Position numbers and translations under genes: made by a program
The notes under the pieces: generated by a model
Seen by the model: the letters and a program-made list of their open reading frames with translations, nothing else
What the model was told of the DNA's origin: nothing
Database searches by the model: none
Assembly: GCF_003298775.1 (NCBI RefSeq)
Contig: NZ_QNTQ01000001.1
Location: forward strand, 372,001 to 436,000
DNA length: 64,000 nucleotides
Direction of reading: 5' to 3'
Source: Rhodosalinus halophilus
GTDB lineage: Bacteria; Pseudomonadota; Alphaproteobacteria; Rhodobacterales; Rhodobacteraceae
Shown here: piece by piece, positions 10,628 through 19,814 of the stretch
Layout: each line of letters opens with the position of its first letter
Position numbering within the stretch: position 1 is the stretch's first letter

Positions 10628-11938
10628 TCAGGCCACCGCCCCCGCGCCTTGCAGCGGGGCGCGGTCGCGCAGCGGCATCGAGAGCGCCGCGCCCGCGCCG
10701 ATCGCTGCCGCGGCGGCCATCAGGACTGCGGGCGCATAGCTCCAGCCGCTGGTTTCGATCAGCCAGGTGGCCGTCATCGGCGTGGCGCCGCCGGCAAGCC
10801 CCATCCCGATGGCGTAGGAAATCGAATAGCCGGTGTTGCGGCTCGCTGCGGGGAAGAGCTCGGCGAAGAGCGCGGGGCCGGCGCCGAGCATCACCGCGAT
10901 CGGCACCGCGAGCGCCAGCTGCCCCGCGCCCGCCGCCCAGAAGCCGGCGGTGCCCAGCCAGAGCGCCGGCCCTGTGGCCAGCCCCCCGAAAAGCAGCGCC
11001 GTCGCCACGACGCGCTTGCGCGCGATGCGCCTGTCGCCCAGCCAGCCGCCCAGCAGCACCACCGGCAGAATGGCCACCAGGGCGGCCGTGTTGAGCCGCA
11101 TGGCGAGATCCAGCCCCAGCGCGCCGTGCCGGTCCAGCCAGTTCGGGAAATAGACGAGCGCGAGATAGAAGAACACGCCGTAGCCCGCGGCGAAGAGCGT
11201 AGCCTGCATGGTGCGCCGCGGATGCCGGCGCAGGGTGTCGCGGACGGGCGCGCTGGTCTCGCGCGAGGCCTCCTGCGCCTCGAAGGCCGGCGACATCGGC
11301 AGATGCCGGCGCAGCCAGAGCGCGCCGATGCCGATCAGCCCGCCGATGGCATAGGGCACGCGCCAGCCCCAGCTCTCGGCCGCGGCCTCGGGCAGCAGGT
11401 TCATGACCGCCATCGCAGCGAGCGAGCCCAGCGCCGTGCCCGCGACGCTGCCGAGATTGGCCATGCTGCCCGACAGCCCGCGCCGGTCGCGCCGCGCCGT
11501 CTCGACCAGATAGACCACCGAGGTCGAGAACTCGCCGCCCACCGACAGCCCCTGAAGAAGCCGGATCGCCACCAGCCCGACGGCCGCCCAGAGACCGATC
11601 GACTGGTAGTCCGGCAGGAAGGCCAGCGCGAAGGTCGGCAGCGCCATGAGCGCCACCGAAATCATCATCGTGTGCGAGCGGCCGATCTTGTCGCCCAGCC
11701 ATCCGAAGAGCACCGAGCCGATGGGCCGCATCACGAAGCCCGCGGCGAAGATGCCGTAGACGGCGATCAGATGCGCGGCCTGGTCGCCCTCGGGGAAGAA
11801 GATCGTCGAGAAGGTGCTGGCGAAGAAACCGTAGAGGGCGAAATCGTACCATTCGACCACGTTGCCGACGAAACCGGCCGTGAGCACCGTCCGGCGGTTG
11901 CCGGCCGCCTGTTCCTCGGCTGTCGTGCTCTCGGTCAT
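10628..11938 (-). CDS. MFS transporter, metabolite:H+ symporter (MHS) type
   Basis: A 12-helix major facilitator transporter of about 436 residues. The N-terminus GNVVEWYDFALYGFFAS is a signature of the MHS/ProP-ShiA group, followed by the MFS A-motif region GWLGDKIGRSHTM and LLQGLSVGGEFSTSVVYLVE. Such carriers import small organic acids or osmolytes with protons; the substrate cannot be predicted. I chose ATG 11938 (MTESTTAEEQ), which has GGGA about six bases upstream, over an in-frame ATG 15 codons earlier. It follows an acyl-CoA dehydrogenase gene by about 60 bases on the same strand. Confidence 0.9.
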   Translation of the reverse strand: MTESTTAEEQAAGNRRTVLTAGFVGNVVEWYDFALYGFFASTFSTIFFPEGDQAAHLIAVYGIFAAGFVMRPIGSVLFGWLGDKIGRSHTMMISVALMALPTFALAFLPDYQSIGLWAAVGLVAIRLLQGLSVGGEFSTSVVYLVETARRDRRGLSGSMANLGSVAGTALGSLAAMAVMNLLPEAAAESWGWRVPYAIGGLIGIGALWLRRHLPMSPAFEAQEASRETSAPVRDTLRRHPRRTMQATLFAAGYGVFFYLALVYFPNWLDRHGALGLDLAMRLNTAALVAILPVVLLGGWLGDRRIARKRVVATALLFGGLATGPALWLGTAGFWAAGAGQLALAVPIAVMLGAGPALFAELFPAASRNTGYSISYAIGMGLAGGATPMTATWLIETSGWSYAPAVLMAAAAAIGAGAALSMPLRDRAPLQGAGAVA

Positions 11939-12001
11939 GGTATCCCGTCGCTTCTCCCTCGATGCAAGGGAAACGCCCGGCAACGCGGCACTGGTTCCGG
12001 C

Positions 12002-13627
12002 TCACCCCTGGGCCAGGCGGTCCAGGATCGCGCCCTCGTCGAGCCCCGAGACCGCGCCCGGCATCAGCCCGCGCGGGGCGCCCAGCCGCGTGCGCGCATA
12101 GCCCGCGGCCACCGCGTCCGGCGCGGTGCGGATCAGCACCGAGGCGGCGAAAAGCTGGCCCAGGCTCTCGGCGAACCAGCGCGCCTCGGACTCGGCCGGC
12201 AGGCCGGGCCAGCGCATGCGGTGCGTCTCGAGTGCTGCGTCGTAGGCGCGCTCGGCGCCCTTCGCCGCGTCCAGTTCGGCCGCGAGCGCCTCGCCCGCGC
12301 GCGGCTCGCGCGCGAGCGTGCGCAGAATGTCGAGGCAGATCACGTTGCCCGACCCCTCCCAGATGCCGTTGAGCGGCGCCTCGCGGTAGAGCATCGGCAG
12401 CGGCGTGTCCTCGACGTAGCCCATGCCGCCCAGCACCTCCATCGCCTCGCCGATCACCGGCACCGCGCGCTTGTTCGAGACGTATTTCGCCAGCGCCACG
12501 GCGATCCGCGCCAGCGCCCGCTCGCCCTCGTCGCCGCCGTCGAAGGCGCGCGCCGCGCGCAGTCCCGCGGCCAGCGCGCCCTCCCAGTCGAGCGCGAGAT
12601 CGGCCAGCACCGCGCGCATCAGGGGCTGGTCGATCAGCCGCTTCTGGAAGGCGCGCCGCCCCTCGACCCACCAGAGCGCCTCGACAAGCGCCGCGCGCAT
12701 CAGCCCCGCGGGCGCCATCGCCGTGTCGAGCCGCGTGTGGTGCACCATGCGGATGATGGTGCGCACCCCCTGCCCGTCCTCGCCCAGCCGGTGCGCGAGC
12801 GCCCCCTGGAACTCGATCTCGGAAGAGGCGTTCGCGCGGTTGCCGAGCTTGTCCTTCAGCCGCTGGAGCCGGATCGCGTTGCGCGCGCCCTCAAGCCAGC
12901 GGGGCACCAGGAAACAGGTCAGCCCCGCCTCCGTCTGCGCCAGCGTCAGGAAGCCGTCGGACATCGGCGCCGAGCAGAACCACTTGTGCCCGGTGAGCCG
13001 CCAGAGATCGCCGTCGGGGTCGGCGCGCGTCGTGTTGGCGCGCACGTCCGAGCCGCCCTGCTTTTCCGTCATCGCCATGCCGAGGGTCGCGGCGCGCTTC
13101 TCGTGGATGGGCGCGATGGCGGGATCGTAGGCCCGCGCGGTGAGCTTCGGGATCCAGGTTTCGGCGAGCTCCGGGTCGGCCTCCATGGCCGGGACGCCCG
13201 CGTAGGTCATCGTCAGCGGACAGCAGACGCCCGGCTCCACCTGACTCAGAGAATAGACCATCGCGGCGTGGGTGACGTGACCGCCGGGCCGACCCTCCCA
13301 GGCGACGGCGGCATAGCCCGCCTCGGCCCCCGCCTGCATGAGACTGTGGTAGCCCGGCGCGAAGCGCACCTCGTCGAGCCGCCGCCCGCCCCGATCGAAA
13401 AGCACCAGCCGCGGCGCGTCGCGGCGCGCCTCCTCGCCCTCGGCGCGCGCCTCTGCGCTGCCGAAACGCGCGGCCGCTGCGGCGAGCGCCTGCGCGTCGC
13501 CGCCCTGCGCGGCGACGCCTGCACGCAGCGGCGCGTCGCCGGCCCAGAGATCGGGCGGCGGCATCAGGCCGGGCTGATTCTCGACGGTATGGGTCGCGAG
13601 CCTCTCGGCGGGCGGCAGCTGGGTCAT
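12002..13627 (-). CDS. AidB-like acyl-CoA dehydrogenase family protein
   Basis: 541-residue flavoprotein of the acyl-CoA dehydrogenase superfamily. The length, N-terminal extension and FAD-contact motifs LGMAMTEKQGGSDVRANTT and LTGHKWFCSAPMSDGFL, with MVHHTRLDTAMAPAGLMR and GIWEGSGNVICLDILR, match the AidB branch (E. coli AidB, alkylation-response protein binding DNA) and its fatty-acid-degradation relatives. Whether this member acts on acyl-CoA or in the alkylation response cannot be told. It precedes the MHS transporter gene on the same strand, so a catabolic role with an imported acid is a possible reading. Confidence 0.87.
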   Translation of the reverse strand: MTQLPPAERLATHTVENQPGLMPPPDLWAGDAPLRAGVAAQGGDAQALAAAAARFGSAEARAEGEEARRDAPRLVLFDRGGRRLDEVRFAPGYHSLMQAGAEAGYAAVAWEGRPGGHVTHAAMVYSLSQVEPGVCCPLTMTYAGVPAMEADPELAETWIPKLTARAYDPAIAPIHEKRAATLGMAMTEKQGGSDVRANTTRADPDGDLWRLTGHKWFCSAPMSDGFLTLAQTEAGLTCFLVPRWLEGARNAIRLQRLKDKLGNRANASSEIEFQGALAHRLGEDGQGVRTIIRMVHHTRLDTAMAPAGLMRAALVEALWWVEGRRAFQKRLIDQPLMRAVLADLALDWEGALAAGLRAARAFDGGDEGERALARIAVALAKYVSNKRAVPVIGEAMEVLGGMGYVEDTPLPMLYREAPLNGIWEGSGNVICLDILRTLAREPRAGEALAAELDAAKGAERAYDAALETHRMRWPGLPAESEARWFAESLGQLFAASVLIRTAPDAVAAGYARTRLGAPRGLMPGAVSGLDEGAILDRLAQG

Positions 13628-13766
13628 CGCGGGCCTCCTCTCCTGCCCGGCAGCATAGGAAGGAGGGCCCCGCCCCGAAACCGTGACGTTGGGGATTCAC
13701 AGCGCGAATCACCTGTGCCATAGTGACGACCAGCGGCCCGGCAGAGGCCGCCAGACGAGGCAGAGC

Positions 13767-14069
13767 ATGATCCGCACCCGCAGCCGGCCAGCCTTTGGCG
13801 TGATCGCCTTCTTCGCCGTCGCCTTCGGACTCGGACTCTATTTCGCCTTCGCCGCGGTGCAGGGCGACTACGGCCTCTTCCGCCGCGCGGAGGTGGAGCT
13901 CGAGGCGGCGCGCCTCGCCACGGAGCTCGCCGCGCTCGAGGCCGAGATCGCGCGGATGGAGAACCTCACCCGCCGCCTCTCCGACGAGCATCTCGACCTC
14001 GACCTGCTCGACGAGCGCGCCCGCGACGTGCTGGGCCTGTTGCGCGCCGACGAGATCGTGATCCGCTGA
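13767..14069 (+). CDS. ftsB: septum formation initiator family protein (FtsB/DivIC)
   Basis: 100-residue bitopic membrane protein: a short cytoplasmic N-terminus (MIRTRSRPAFG), one membrane helix (VIAFFAVAFGLGLYFAFAAV), then a periplasmic coiled coil rich in Glu, Ala and Leu (residues about 40-72) ending in LDLLDERARDVLGLLRADEI. This is the FtsB/DivIC layout; the protein links FtsL and FtsQ in the divisome. Start ATG 13767 matches the family length. It lies just upstream of the pdh genes, an arrangement common in alphaproteobacteria. Confidence 0.88.
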   Translation: MIRTRSRPAFGVIAFFAVAFGLGLYFAFAAVQGDYGLFRRAEVELEAARLATELAALEAEIARMENLTRRLSDEHLDLDLLDERARDVLGLLRADEIVIR

Positions 14070-14245
14070 ACCGGACCCCGGAGCGTCCCGCGGCGCTTGC
14101 GCCGGCGCGACCGCGCGCGCTTACGACGGCGCGCGGATATGACGGCTCAGCCCGGCTTGTCGAAGGCCCTCGCAACCCGCCCCCGAATCCGCTACAGCTT
14201 TGTTTAGCGTTCAACAATTCCCGTCCCACTGTCGAGGAGACCCGC

Positions 14246-15253
14246 ATGGCCACCCGCAGACAGGCGAAGAAACCCGCCGCCTCGGCCGAGGAGCTCAAGC
14301 GCCACTACCGCGAGATGCTGCTCATCCGCCGCTTCGAGGAGAAGGCGGGCCAGCTCTACGGCATGGGGCTGATCGGCGGCTTCTGCCACCTCTACATCGG
14401 ACAGGAGGCGGTCGTGGTGGGCCTGGAGGCCTGCGCCGAGGAGGGCGACAAGCGCATCACCGCCTACCGCGATCACGGCCACATGCTGGCCTGCGGCATG
14501 GACCCCAAGGGCGTGATGGCCGAACTGACGGGGCGCGAGGGCGGCTTTTCCAAGGGAAAGGGCGGCTCGATGCACATGTTCTCGCGCGAGAAGCACTTCT
14601 ACGGCGGCCACGGCATCGTGGGCGCCAACGTGCCGATCGGCGCGGGCCTGGCGTTTTCCGACCGCTACAAGGGCAACGACCGCGTCACCTTCACCTATTT
14701 CGGCGACGGCGCGGCCAACCAGGGACAGGTGGCCGAGACCTACAACATGGCCGAGCTGTGGAAGCTGCCGGTGATCTTCGTGATCGAGAACAACCAGTAC
14801 GCCATGGGCACGAGCGTGCAGCGCGCCACCAAGTCCCCCGATTTCTGGGAGCGCGGCGCCGCCTACGGCATCCCGGGCGAGTCGGTGGACGGGATGGACG
14901 TGCTGGCGGTGAAGGCCGCCGGAGAGAAGGCCGTCAAGCACGCCCGCGCCGGCAAGGGCCCCTACATCCTCGAGGTGATGACCTACCGCTACCGCGGCCA
15001 CTCGATGTCCGACCCGGCGAAATACCGCACCCGCGAGGAGGTGCAGAAGATGCGCGAGGAGCGCGACGCGATCGAGCATGTCCGCAAGCTGCTGCTGGAC
15101 GCGGGCGCCAAGGAGGACGATCTCAAGGCGATCGACAAGGAAATCAAGGAGATCGTCAACGAAGCCGCCGATTTCGCCCGCGAAAGCCCGGAGCCCGATC
15201 CGTCGGAACTCTGGACCGATGTCTACACCGACGTCACGCCGCAGACCGCCTGA
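14246..15253 (+). CDS. pdhA: pyruvate dehydrogenase E1 component, alpha subunit
   Basis: 335 residues; thiamine-diphosphate-dependent alpha subunit of heterotetrameric E1, which decarboxylates pyruvate and passes the acetyl group to lipoyl-E2. The ThDP motif appears as [20 protein letters not shown] followed by [15 protein letters not shown], and the regulatory/active loop [19 protein letters not shown] is intact. Other signatures: [16 protein letters not shown] and [20 protein letters not shown]. First gene of pdhA-pdhB-pdhC, with a GAGGAG ribosome site before ATG 14246. No E3 (lpd) gene lies within the window. Confidence 0.96.
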   Translation: MATRRQAKKPAASAEELKRHYREMLLIRRFEEKAGQLYGMGLIGGFCHLYIGQEAVVVGLEACAEEGDKRITAYRDHGHMLACGMDPKGVMAELTGREGGFSKGKGGSMHMFSREKHFYGGHGIVGANVPIGAGLAFSDRYKGNDRVTFTYFGDGAANQGQVAETYNMAELWKLPVIFVIENNQYAMGTSVQRATKSPDFWERGAAYGIPGESVDGMDVLAVKAAGEKAVKHARAGKGPYILEVMTYRYRGHSMSDPAKYRTREEVQKMREERDAIEHVRKLLLDAGAKEDDLKAIDKEIKEIVNEAADFARESPEPDPSELWTDVYTDVTPQTA

Positions 15254-15267
15254 GGGAGCCCCCGCGC

Positions 15268-16650
15268 ATGAGCACCGAGATCCTGATGCCCGCCCTTTCG
15301 CCGACCATGGAGGAGGGCAAGCTCGCCAAGTGGCTGGTCAAGGAGGGCGACACCGTCGCCGCCGGCGACATCCTCGCCGAGATCGAGACCGACAAGGCCA
15401 CGATGGAGTTCGAGGCCGTCGACGAGGGCACCGTCGCGAAGATCCTCGTGGCCGAGGGCACCGACGGAGTGGCCGTCAACACGCCCATCGCGCTCTTGGC
15501 CGAAGAGGGCGAAGCGCTGGACGAGGTCGAGGCGTCCGGGACCGGCAGCGCGCCGGTGCCTGCGGACAAGGCGCAGAATTCCGAGGATCAGGCGGCGGCC
15601 GGAATGCAGCACCCCGCGCCCGCTGCCCCGGCCAGGGCGCGGGAACCGGAGGTGCCCGAGGGCACCGAGTTCCGCCAGCAGACCGTCCGCGAGGCGCTGC
15701 GCGACGCCATGGCCGAGGAGATGCGCCGCGACGACAACGTCTTCGTCATGGGCGAGGAGGTCGCCGAATACCAGGGCGCCTACAAGATCACGCAAGGATT
15801 GCTCGACGAGTTCGGCGCGCGCCGCGTGATCGACACGCCGATCACCGAGCACGGCTTCGCCGGCCTCGGCGTCGGCGCGGCCTTCGGCGGCCTGCGCCCC
15901 ATCGTCGAGTTCATGACCTGGAACTTCGCCATGCAGGCCATGGACCACATCATCAACTCGGCGGCCAAGACGCTCTACATGTCCGGCGGGCAGATGGGCT
16001 GCCCCATGGTCTTCCGCGGCCCCAACGGCGCGGCCGCCCGGGTCGCGGCGCAGCACAGCCAGGACTACGCGGCCTGGTATTCCCAGATCCCCGGCCTCAA
16101 GGTCGTGCAGCCCTATGCCGCCGACGACGCCAAGGGGCTCCTGAAGACCGCGATCCGCGACCCCAACCCGGTCGTCTTCCTCGAAAACGAGATCCTCTAC
16201 GGCAAGTCCTTCGACGTGCCCGCGCTCGACGACTGGACCGTGCCCTTCGGCCGCGCGCGGATCTGGCGCGAGGGCGGCGACGTGACCATCGTGAGCTTCG
16301 GCATCGGCATGACCTACGCGCTGGAAGCGGCCGAGCGTCTGGCCGAGGACGGCGTGGAGGCAGAGGTGATCGACCTGCGCACCCTGCGCCCCATGGATCA
16401 CGACACCGTGATCGAGAGCGTCAAGAAGACCAACCGCTGCGTCACGGTCGAGGAGGGCTGGCCGCAGGGCTCGGTCGGCAACCACCTCTCCGCGGTGCTG
16501 ATGGAGCACGCCTTCGACTGGCTCGACGCGCCGGTGCTCAACGTGACCGGCAAGGACGTGCCGATGCCCTACGCCGCCAATCTCGAGCGCATGGCGCTGG
16601 TCACCACCGACGAGGTGGTGGACGCCGTGCGCAAGGTCACCTACCGCTGA
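15268..16650 (+). CDS. pdhB: pyruvate dehydrogenase E1 beta subunit with N-terminal lipoyl domain
   Basis: 460 residues: a lipoyl domain (residues 1-78, lipoyl-lysine motif [17 protein letters not shown]), an Ala/Pro/Glu-rich linker (about 79-130) and a full E1 beta domain ([70 protein letters not shown]). A lipoyl domain on E1 beta is unusual in general but known in alphaproteobacteria such as rhizobia and Rhodobacteraceae. The lipoyl domain is almost identical to that of the adjacent PdhC, indicating duplication or gene conversion. Start 14 bases after pdhA. Confidence 0.96.
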   Translation: MSTEILMPALSPTMEEGKLAKWLVKEGDTVAAGDILAEIETDKATMEFEAVDEGTVAKILVAEGTDGVAVNTPIALLAEEGEALDEVEASGTGSAPVPADKAQNSEDQAAAGMQHPAPAAPARAREPEVPEGTEFRQQTVREALRDAMAEEMRRDDNVFVMGEEVAEYQGAYKITQGLLDEFGARRVIDTPITEHGFAGLGVGAAFGGLRPIVEFMTWNFAMQAMDHIINSAAKTLYMSGGQMGCPMVFRGPNGAAARVAAQHSQDYAAWYSQIPGLKVVQPYAADDAKGLLKTAIRDPNPVVFLENEILYGKSFDVPALDDWTVPFGRARIWREGGDVTIVSFGIGMTYALEAAERLAEDGVEAEVIDLRTLRPMDHDTVIESVKKTNRCVTVEEGWPQGSVGNHLSAVLMEHAFDWLDAPVLNVTGKDVPMPYAANLERMALVTTDEVVDAVRKVTYR

Positions 16651-16663
16651 GGGAGCGCGCCGC

Positions 16664-18028
16664 ATGTCCACGGAAATCCTGATGCCCGCCCTCTCGCCCA
16701 CGATGGAGGAGGGCCGGCTCGCGAAATGGCTGGTCAAGGAGGGCGACACCGTCGCCGCCGGCGATCTGCTCGCCGAGATCGAGACCGACAAGGCCACCAT
16801 GGAATTCGAGGCGGTGGACGAGGGCACCATCGGCAAGCTTCTGGTGGCCGAGGGCACCGACGGCGTGGCCGTCAACACGCCCATCGCGCTGATGCTCGAC
16901 GAGGGCGAGAGCCCGGAGGATCTGCAAGGCGCACCCGCGCAGGCCGAGCCCGCCCCGAAGCCCGAAGAAGAGACCACACCGGTCGAGACGCAGGCGGCGC
17001 AGGCGCCCGCCCAGGGCTATGGCCGCGCGCCCGAACCGCAGACGAAGGCGGAGGTGCCGGGCGACAAGGCCCCGCCCGCGCCCACCGACGCCGAGGGCAA
17101 ACGCATCCTCGCCTCGCCGCTCGCCCGCCGCATCGCCGAGGCGAAGGGCCTCGACCTGACGCAGCTGAAGGGCTCGGGCCCACGCGGCCGCATCGTGCGC
17201 GCCGATGTCGAGGCCGCCGAACCCGCCCGGGCCGCGCCCAGGCGCGAAGCGCCCGAGGCCGCCCCGGCCGCCACGCCGCAGGCCACCCTGCCCGCCGGCC
17301 CCTCGGCCGATCAGGTGGCGAGAATGTACGAGGACCGCGAGACCGAAGAGGTCGCGCTCGACGGGATGCGCCGCACGGTGGCCGCGCGGCTCACCGAGGC
17401 CAAGCAGACGATCCCGCATTTCTACCTGCGCCGCTCGGTCGACATCGACGCCCTGCTCGCGCTGCGCGCCCAGCTCAACGCCCAGCTGGAGCCCCGCGGC
17501 GTGAAGCTCTCGGTCAACGACTTCATCATCAAGGCCTCGGCGCTGGCGCTGCAGGAGGTGCCCGAGGCCAACGCCGTCTGGGCCGGCGACCGCATCCTGC
17601 GGCTCGAGCCCTCGGATGTGGCCGTGGCGGTGGCCGTGGATGGCGGCCTCTTCACCCCCGTCCTCAAGGACGCGCACCTCAAGTCGCTCTCGGCGCTGAG
17701 CGGCGAAATGAAGGATCTCGCCACCCGCGCCCGCGACCGCAAGCTCGCGCCGCACGAATATGTGGGCGGCAGCTTCGCGGTCTCCAACCTCGGCATGTAC
17801 GGGATCGAGAACTTCGACGCGGTCATCAATCCGCCGCACGGCGCGATCCTCGCCGTCGGCGCGGGCGTCAAGCAGCCGGTGGTGCGCGACGACGGCGGGA
17901 TCGGCACCGCCACGATGATGTCGATGACCCTCTCCGTCGATCACCGCGTCATCGACGGCGCGCTCGGCGCGCAGCTGCTCGCGGCCATCGTGGCGCATCT
18001 GGAAAACCCTCTGGCGATGCTGGCGTGA
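16664..18028 (+). CDS. pdhC: pyruvate dehydrogenase E2, dihydrolipoamide acetyltransferase
   Basis: 454 residues: one lipoyl domain (1-78, lysine in [18 protein letters not shown]), a long Ala/Pro linker, the peripheral-subunit-binding domain (about 145-180; [33 protein letters not shown]) and the catalytic core from about 225, ending with the active-site motif [19 protein letters not shown]. It forms the core of the complex and transfers acetyl to CoA. It starts 13 bases after pdhB. Both E1 beta and E2 carry a lipoyl domain here, so the complex would have extra swinging arms. Confidence 0.96.
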   Translation: MSTEILMPALSPTMEEGRLAKWLVKEGDTVAAGDLLAEIETDKATMEFEAVDEGTIGKLLVAEGTDGVAVNTPIALMLDEGESPEDLQGAPAQAEPAPKPEEETTPVETQAAQAPAQGYGRAPEPQTKAEVPGDKAPPAPTDAEGKRILASPLARRIAEAKGLDLTQLKGSGPRGRIVRADVEAAEPARAAPRREAPEAAPAATPQATLPAGPSADQVARMYEDRETEEVALDGMRRTVAARLTEAKQTIPHFYLRRSVDIDALLALRAQLNAQLEPRGVKLSVNDFIIKASALALQEVPEANAVWAGDRILRLEPSDVAVAVAVDGGLFTPVLKDAHLKSLSALSGEMKDLATRARDRKLAPHEYVGGSFAVSNLGMYGIENFDAVINPPHGAILAVGAGVKQPVVRDDGGIGTATMMSMTLSVDHRVIDGALGAQLLAAIVAHLENPLAMLA

Positions 18029-18143
18029 CCCTGTCGCGCCAACGGGGGCTCTGCGCCATCACGGCCACCACTTGCCGCGCGCCCGGCGCTCGCCCGCGGC
18101 ACCCGCCATAAAGCCCGCGCCGGGCGCCTTCCCGCGCGCCGAT

Positions 18144-18200
18144 CCCCTGCTTCTTCTTGGTGAAAATATCCCGGGGAGCGCGAGGGGCAGCGCCCCTCGC
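18144..18200 (+). repeat. interspersed hairpin repeat, copy A
   Basis: A shorter, diverged member of a repeat family seen four times in the window (also 26625, 33049, 33151). The order is a CCCCTGCTTCTTCTT lead, an AT-rich stretch, CCCGGGG and a hairpin made of CGAGGGGC and GCCCCTCG around AG. The middle CCGGC hairpin of the longer copies is missing. It lies between the convergent pdhC and cysE genes. Confidence 0.75.
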
Positions 18201-18257
18201 CCGCACGAAGTGCCAGAGGGAATGCGGCCGCAAGGCCGCACCGCGCCGGCAAGCCGC

Positions 18258-19064
18258 TCAGTCGCGCGCCAGCAGGTGATCCATCGTGACGGAAGGCTGC
18301 GCGCAGCCGGCCTCGCCCACGATACGGGCGGGCACGCCGGCCACGGTCTTCTTCGGCGGTATGTCCTCCAGCACGACGGAGCCCGCCGCGATCCGGCAGC
18401 AGTCGCCCACGGTGATGTTGCCCAGCACCTTGGCGCCCGCGCCGATCAGCACGCCGGAGCCGATCTTCGGGTGACGGTCGCTCTCTTCCTTGCCGGTCCC
18501 GCCCAGCGTCACCGAGTGCAGCATCGAGACGTTGTCGCCCACCACCGCCGTCTCGCCGATCACGATGGAATGGGCGTGGTCGATCATGATCCCCTGCCCG
18601 ATCCGCGCGGCCGGGTGGATATCGACGCCGAAAGCCTCCGAGACGCGCATCTGCACGAAATAGGCCAGATCCGCGCGCCCCTCGCGCCAGAGCCAGTGGC
18701 CCAGGCGGTAGGCCTGCAGCGCCTGGAAGCCCTTGAAGAACAGCAGCGGCTGCAGGAAGCGGTGGCAGGCCGGGTCGCGGTCGTAGACCGCGGCGATGTC
18801 GGCGCGCGCCGCCTGCACGAGGCCCGGATCGGCGGCATGCGCCTCGTCGGCGATCTCGCGCAGGATCTGCTCGGACATCTCGCCCGAGGCGAGCTTCATC
18901 GAGATGCGGAAGGCCAGCGCACGGGCAAGCGAGGCGTGGTGCAGCACGCTGGAATGCACCAGCCCGCCCAGAAGCGGCTCGTCGAGGACGGCCTGTTCGG
19001 CCTCGTCGCGGATCCGGTCCCAGACGGGATCGAACTTGGCTAGTCTCGCGCGGCTCTCGGCCAT
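18258..19064 (-). CDS. cysE: serine O-acetyltransferase
   Basis: First committed step of cysteine synthesis: acetyl-CoA + L-serine to O-acetylserine. 268 residues, with the alpha-helical N-terminal domain (WDRIRDEAEQAV; YFVQMRVSEAFGVDIHPAAR) and a C-terminal left-handed beta-helix of hexapeptide repeats (IGQGIMIDHAHSIVIGETAV, GSGVLIGAGAKVLGNITVGD). The catalytic His motif DHAHS is intact. Feedback inhibition by cysteine is typical of the family. It lies just downstream of the GTA cluster but is divided from it by the DksA-like gene on the other strand. Confidence 0.95.
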   Translation of the reverse strand: MAESRARLAKFDPVWDRIRDEAEQAVLDEPLLGGLVHSSVLHHASLARALAFRISMKLASGEMSEQILREIADEAHAADPGLVQAARADIAAVYDRDPACHRFLQPLLFFKGFQALQAYRLGHWLWREGRADLAYFVQMRVSEAFGVDIHPAARIGQGIMIDHAHSIVIGETAVVGDNVSMLHSVTLGGTGKEESDRHPKIGSGVLIGAGAKVLGNITVGDCCRIAAGSVVLEDIPPKKTVAGVPARIVGEAGCAQPSVTMDHLLARD

Positions 19065-19147
19065 GTCCTCTCCTCCCTCGCGGGGCTGGTTGGCTCACCC
19101 TAGCAGATCTGATCTAGTCTTGGAACGCATCGGCGGAAAGGGTGGAC

Positions 19148-19486
19148 ATGGACGTGACCGACACCGGGGCCGTGCGCGCCCGGCTCGAGGCGCTTCTGGC
19201 CGAGCTTGACGCAGGCGACGCGCGCGGGCGCGGCGGCCAGGAGACCGTGGCGCTCGATCAGCAGGCCGTGGGGCGGCTCTCGCGCCAGGACGCGCTGATG
19301 TCGCAGTCCATGGCGCGGGCGACGCAGGCCCGGCGCGACGCCGAACGCCGGCGCCTGACCGCCGCCCTCGCCCGGCTGGAGGACGGCGAATACGGCTATT
19401 GCGAAGCCTGCGGCGAGCCGATCGCGCCCCGGCGGCTCGAGCTCGACCCGGCCGCGGCGCGCTGCGTGGGCTGCGCCGGGGGGTAA
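19148..19486 (+). CDS. TraR/DksA-type C4 zinc-finger protein
   Basis: 112-residue protein with an N-terminal Arg/Glu/Ala-rich helical hairpin and a C-terminal C4 zinc finger, CEACGEPIAPRRLELD...CVGC. This is the DksA/TraR fold, whose members enter the RNA polymerase secondary channel to alter transcription initiation. At 112 residues it is shorter than E. coli DksA (151) and lies within the short DksA-like/YbiI range. Start ATG 19148 is set by GGAAAGGG six bases upstream; a GTG at 19142 is the alternative. It stands alone between cysE and the 3' end of the GTA cluster. Confidence 0.85.
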   Translation: MDVTDTGAVRARLEALLAELDAGDARGRGGQETVALDQQAVGRLSRQDALMSQSMARATQARRDAERRRLTAALARLEDGEYGYCEACGEPIAPRRLELDPAAARCVGCAGG

Positions 19487-19502
19487 GCGGCCGCGGGGTG
19501 CC

Positions 19503-19814
19503 TCAGCCGCGGCGCCGCGACCGGCGGGCCGGATCGGCGCGCCAGTCTCTCAGGGCGGTGAGCACCGCGACGAGGCAATCGGCATAGTCCGGGTCCGACA
19601 AGGGCGGCTCGGGCGGCAGCGGTCGCCGCCGCGCGCAGGTCTGCAGGGCGCCGTTGCCGAGATGCAGATGCGCGCGGCCCTGCCGCTTCATGTAGGCGTG
19701 GGCGGCGTGGGCGGTCTCGATCAGGGCGCGGGCGCGGGCCGCGCGCAGCGCGGGCGGCCACTCCAGCAGCGCCCTTGCCGCGGCCGTCACGTCCCCCCAG
19801 TGCACGGGCCGCAT
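19503..19814 (-). CDS. small hypothetical protein at the 3' end of the GTA cluster
   Basis: 103-residue, Arg/Ala-rich protein (MRPVHWGDVTAAARALLEWP at the start, DPDYADCLVAVLTALRDW near the end). It has no membrane segment or signal peptide. Its ATG shares one base with the stop of g15 (TGATG), so it is translated from the GTA transcript. I do not recognise a characterised family; small genes in this position occur in other Rhodobacteraceae GTA clusters, but no particle role is established. A catalytic or structural function cannot be read. Confidence 0.7.
   Translation of the reverse strand: MRPVHWGDVTAAARALLEWPPALRAARARALIETAHAAHAYMKRQGRAHLHLGNGALQTCARRRPLPPEPPLSDPDYADCLVAVLTALRDWRADPARRSRRRG

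Noticed and set aside
18144-18200. CRISPR-like or attachment-site interpretation of the repeated GC-rich hairpins
   Set aside because: Copies are dispersed, diverged and without regular spacers or an integrase gene; they fit interspersed hairpin repeats instead.
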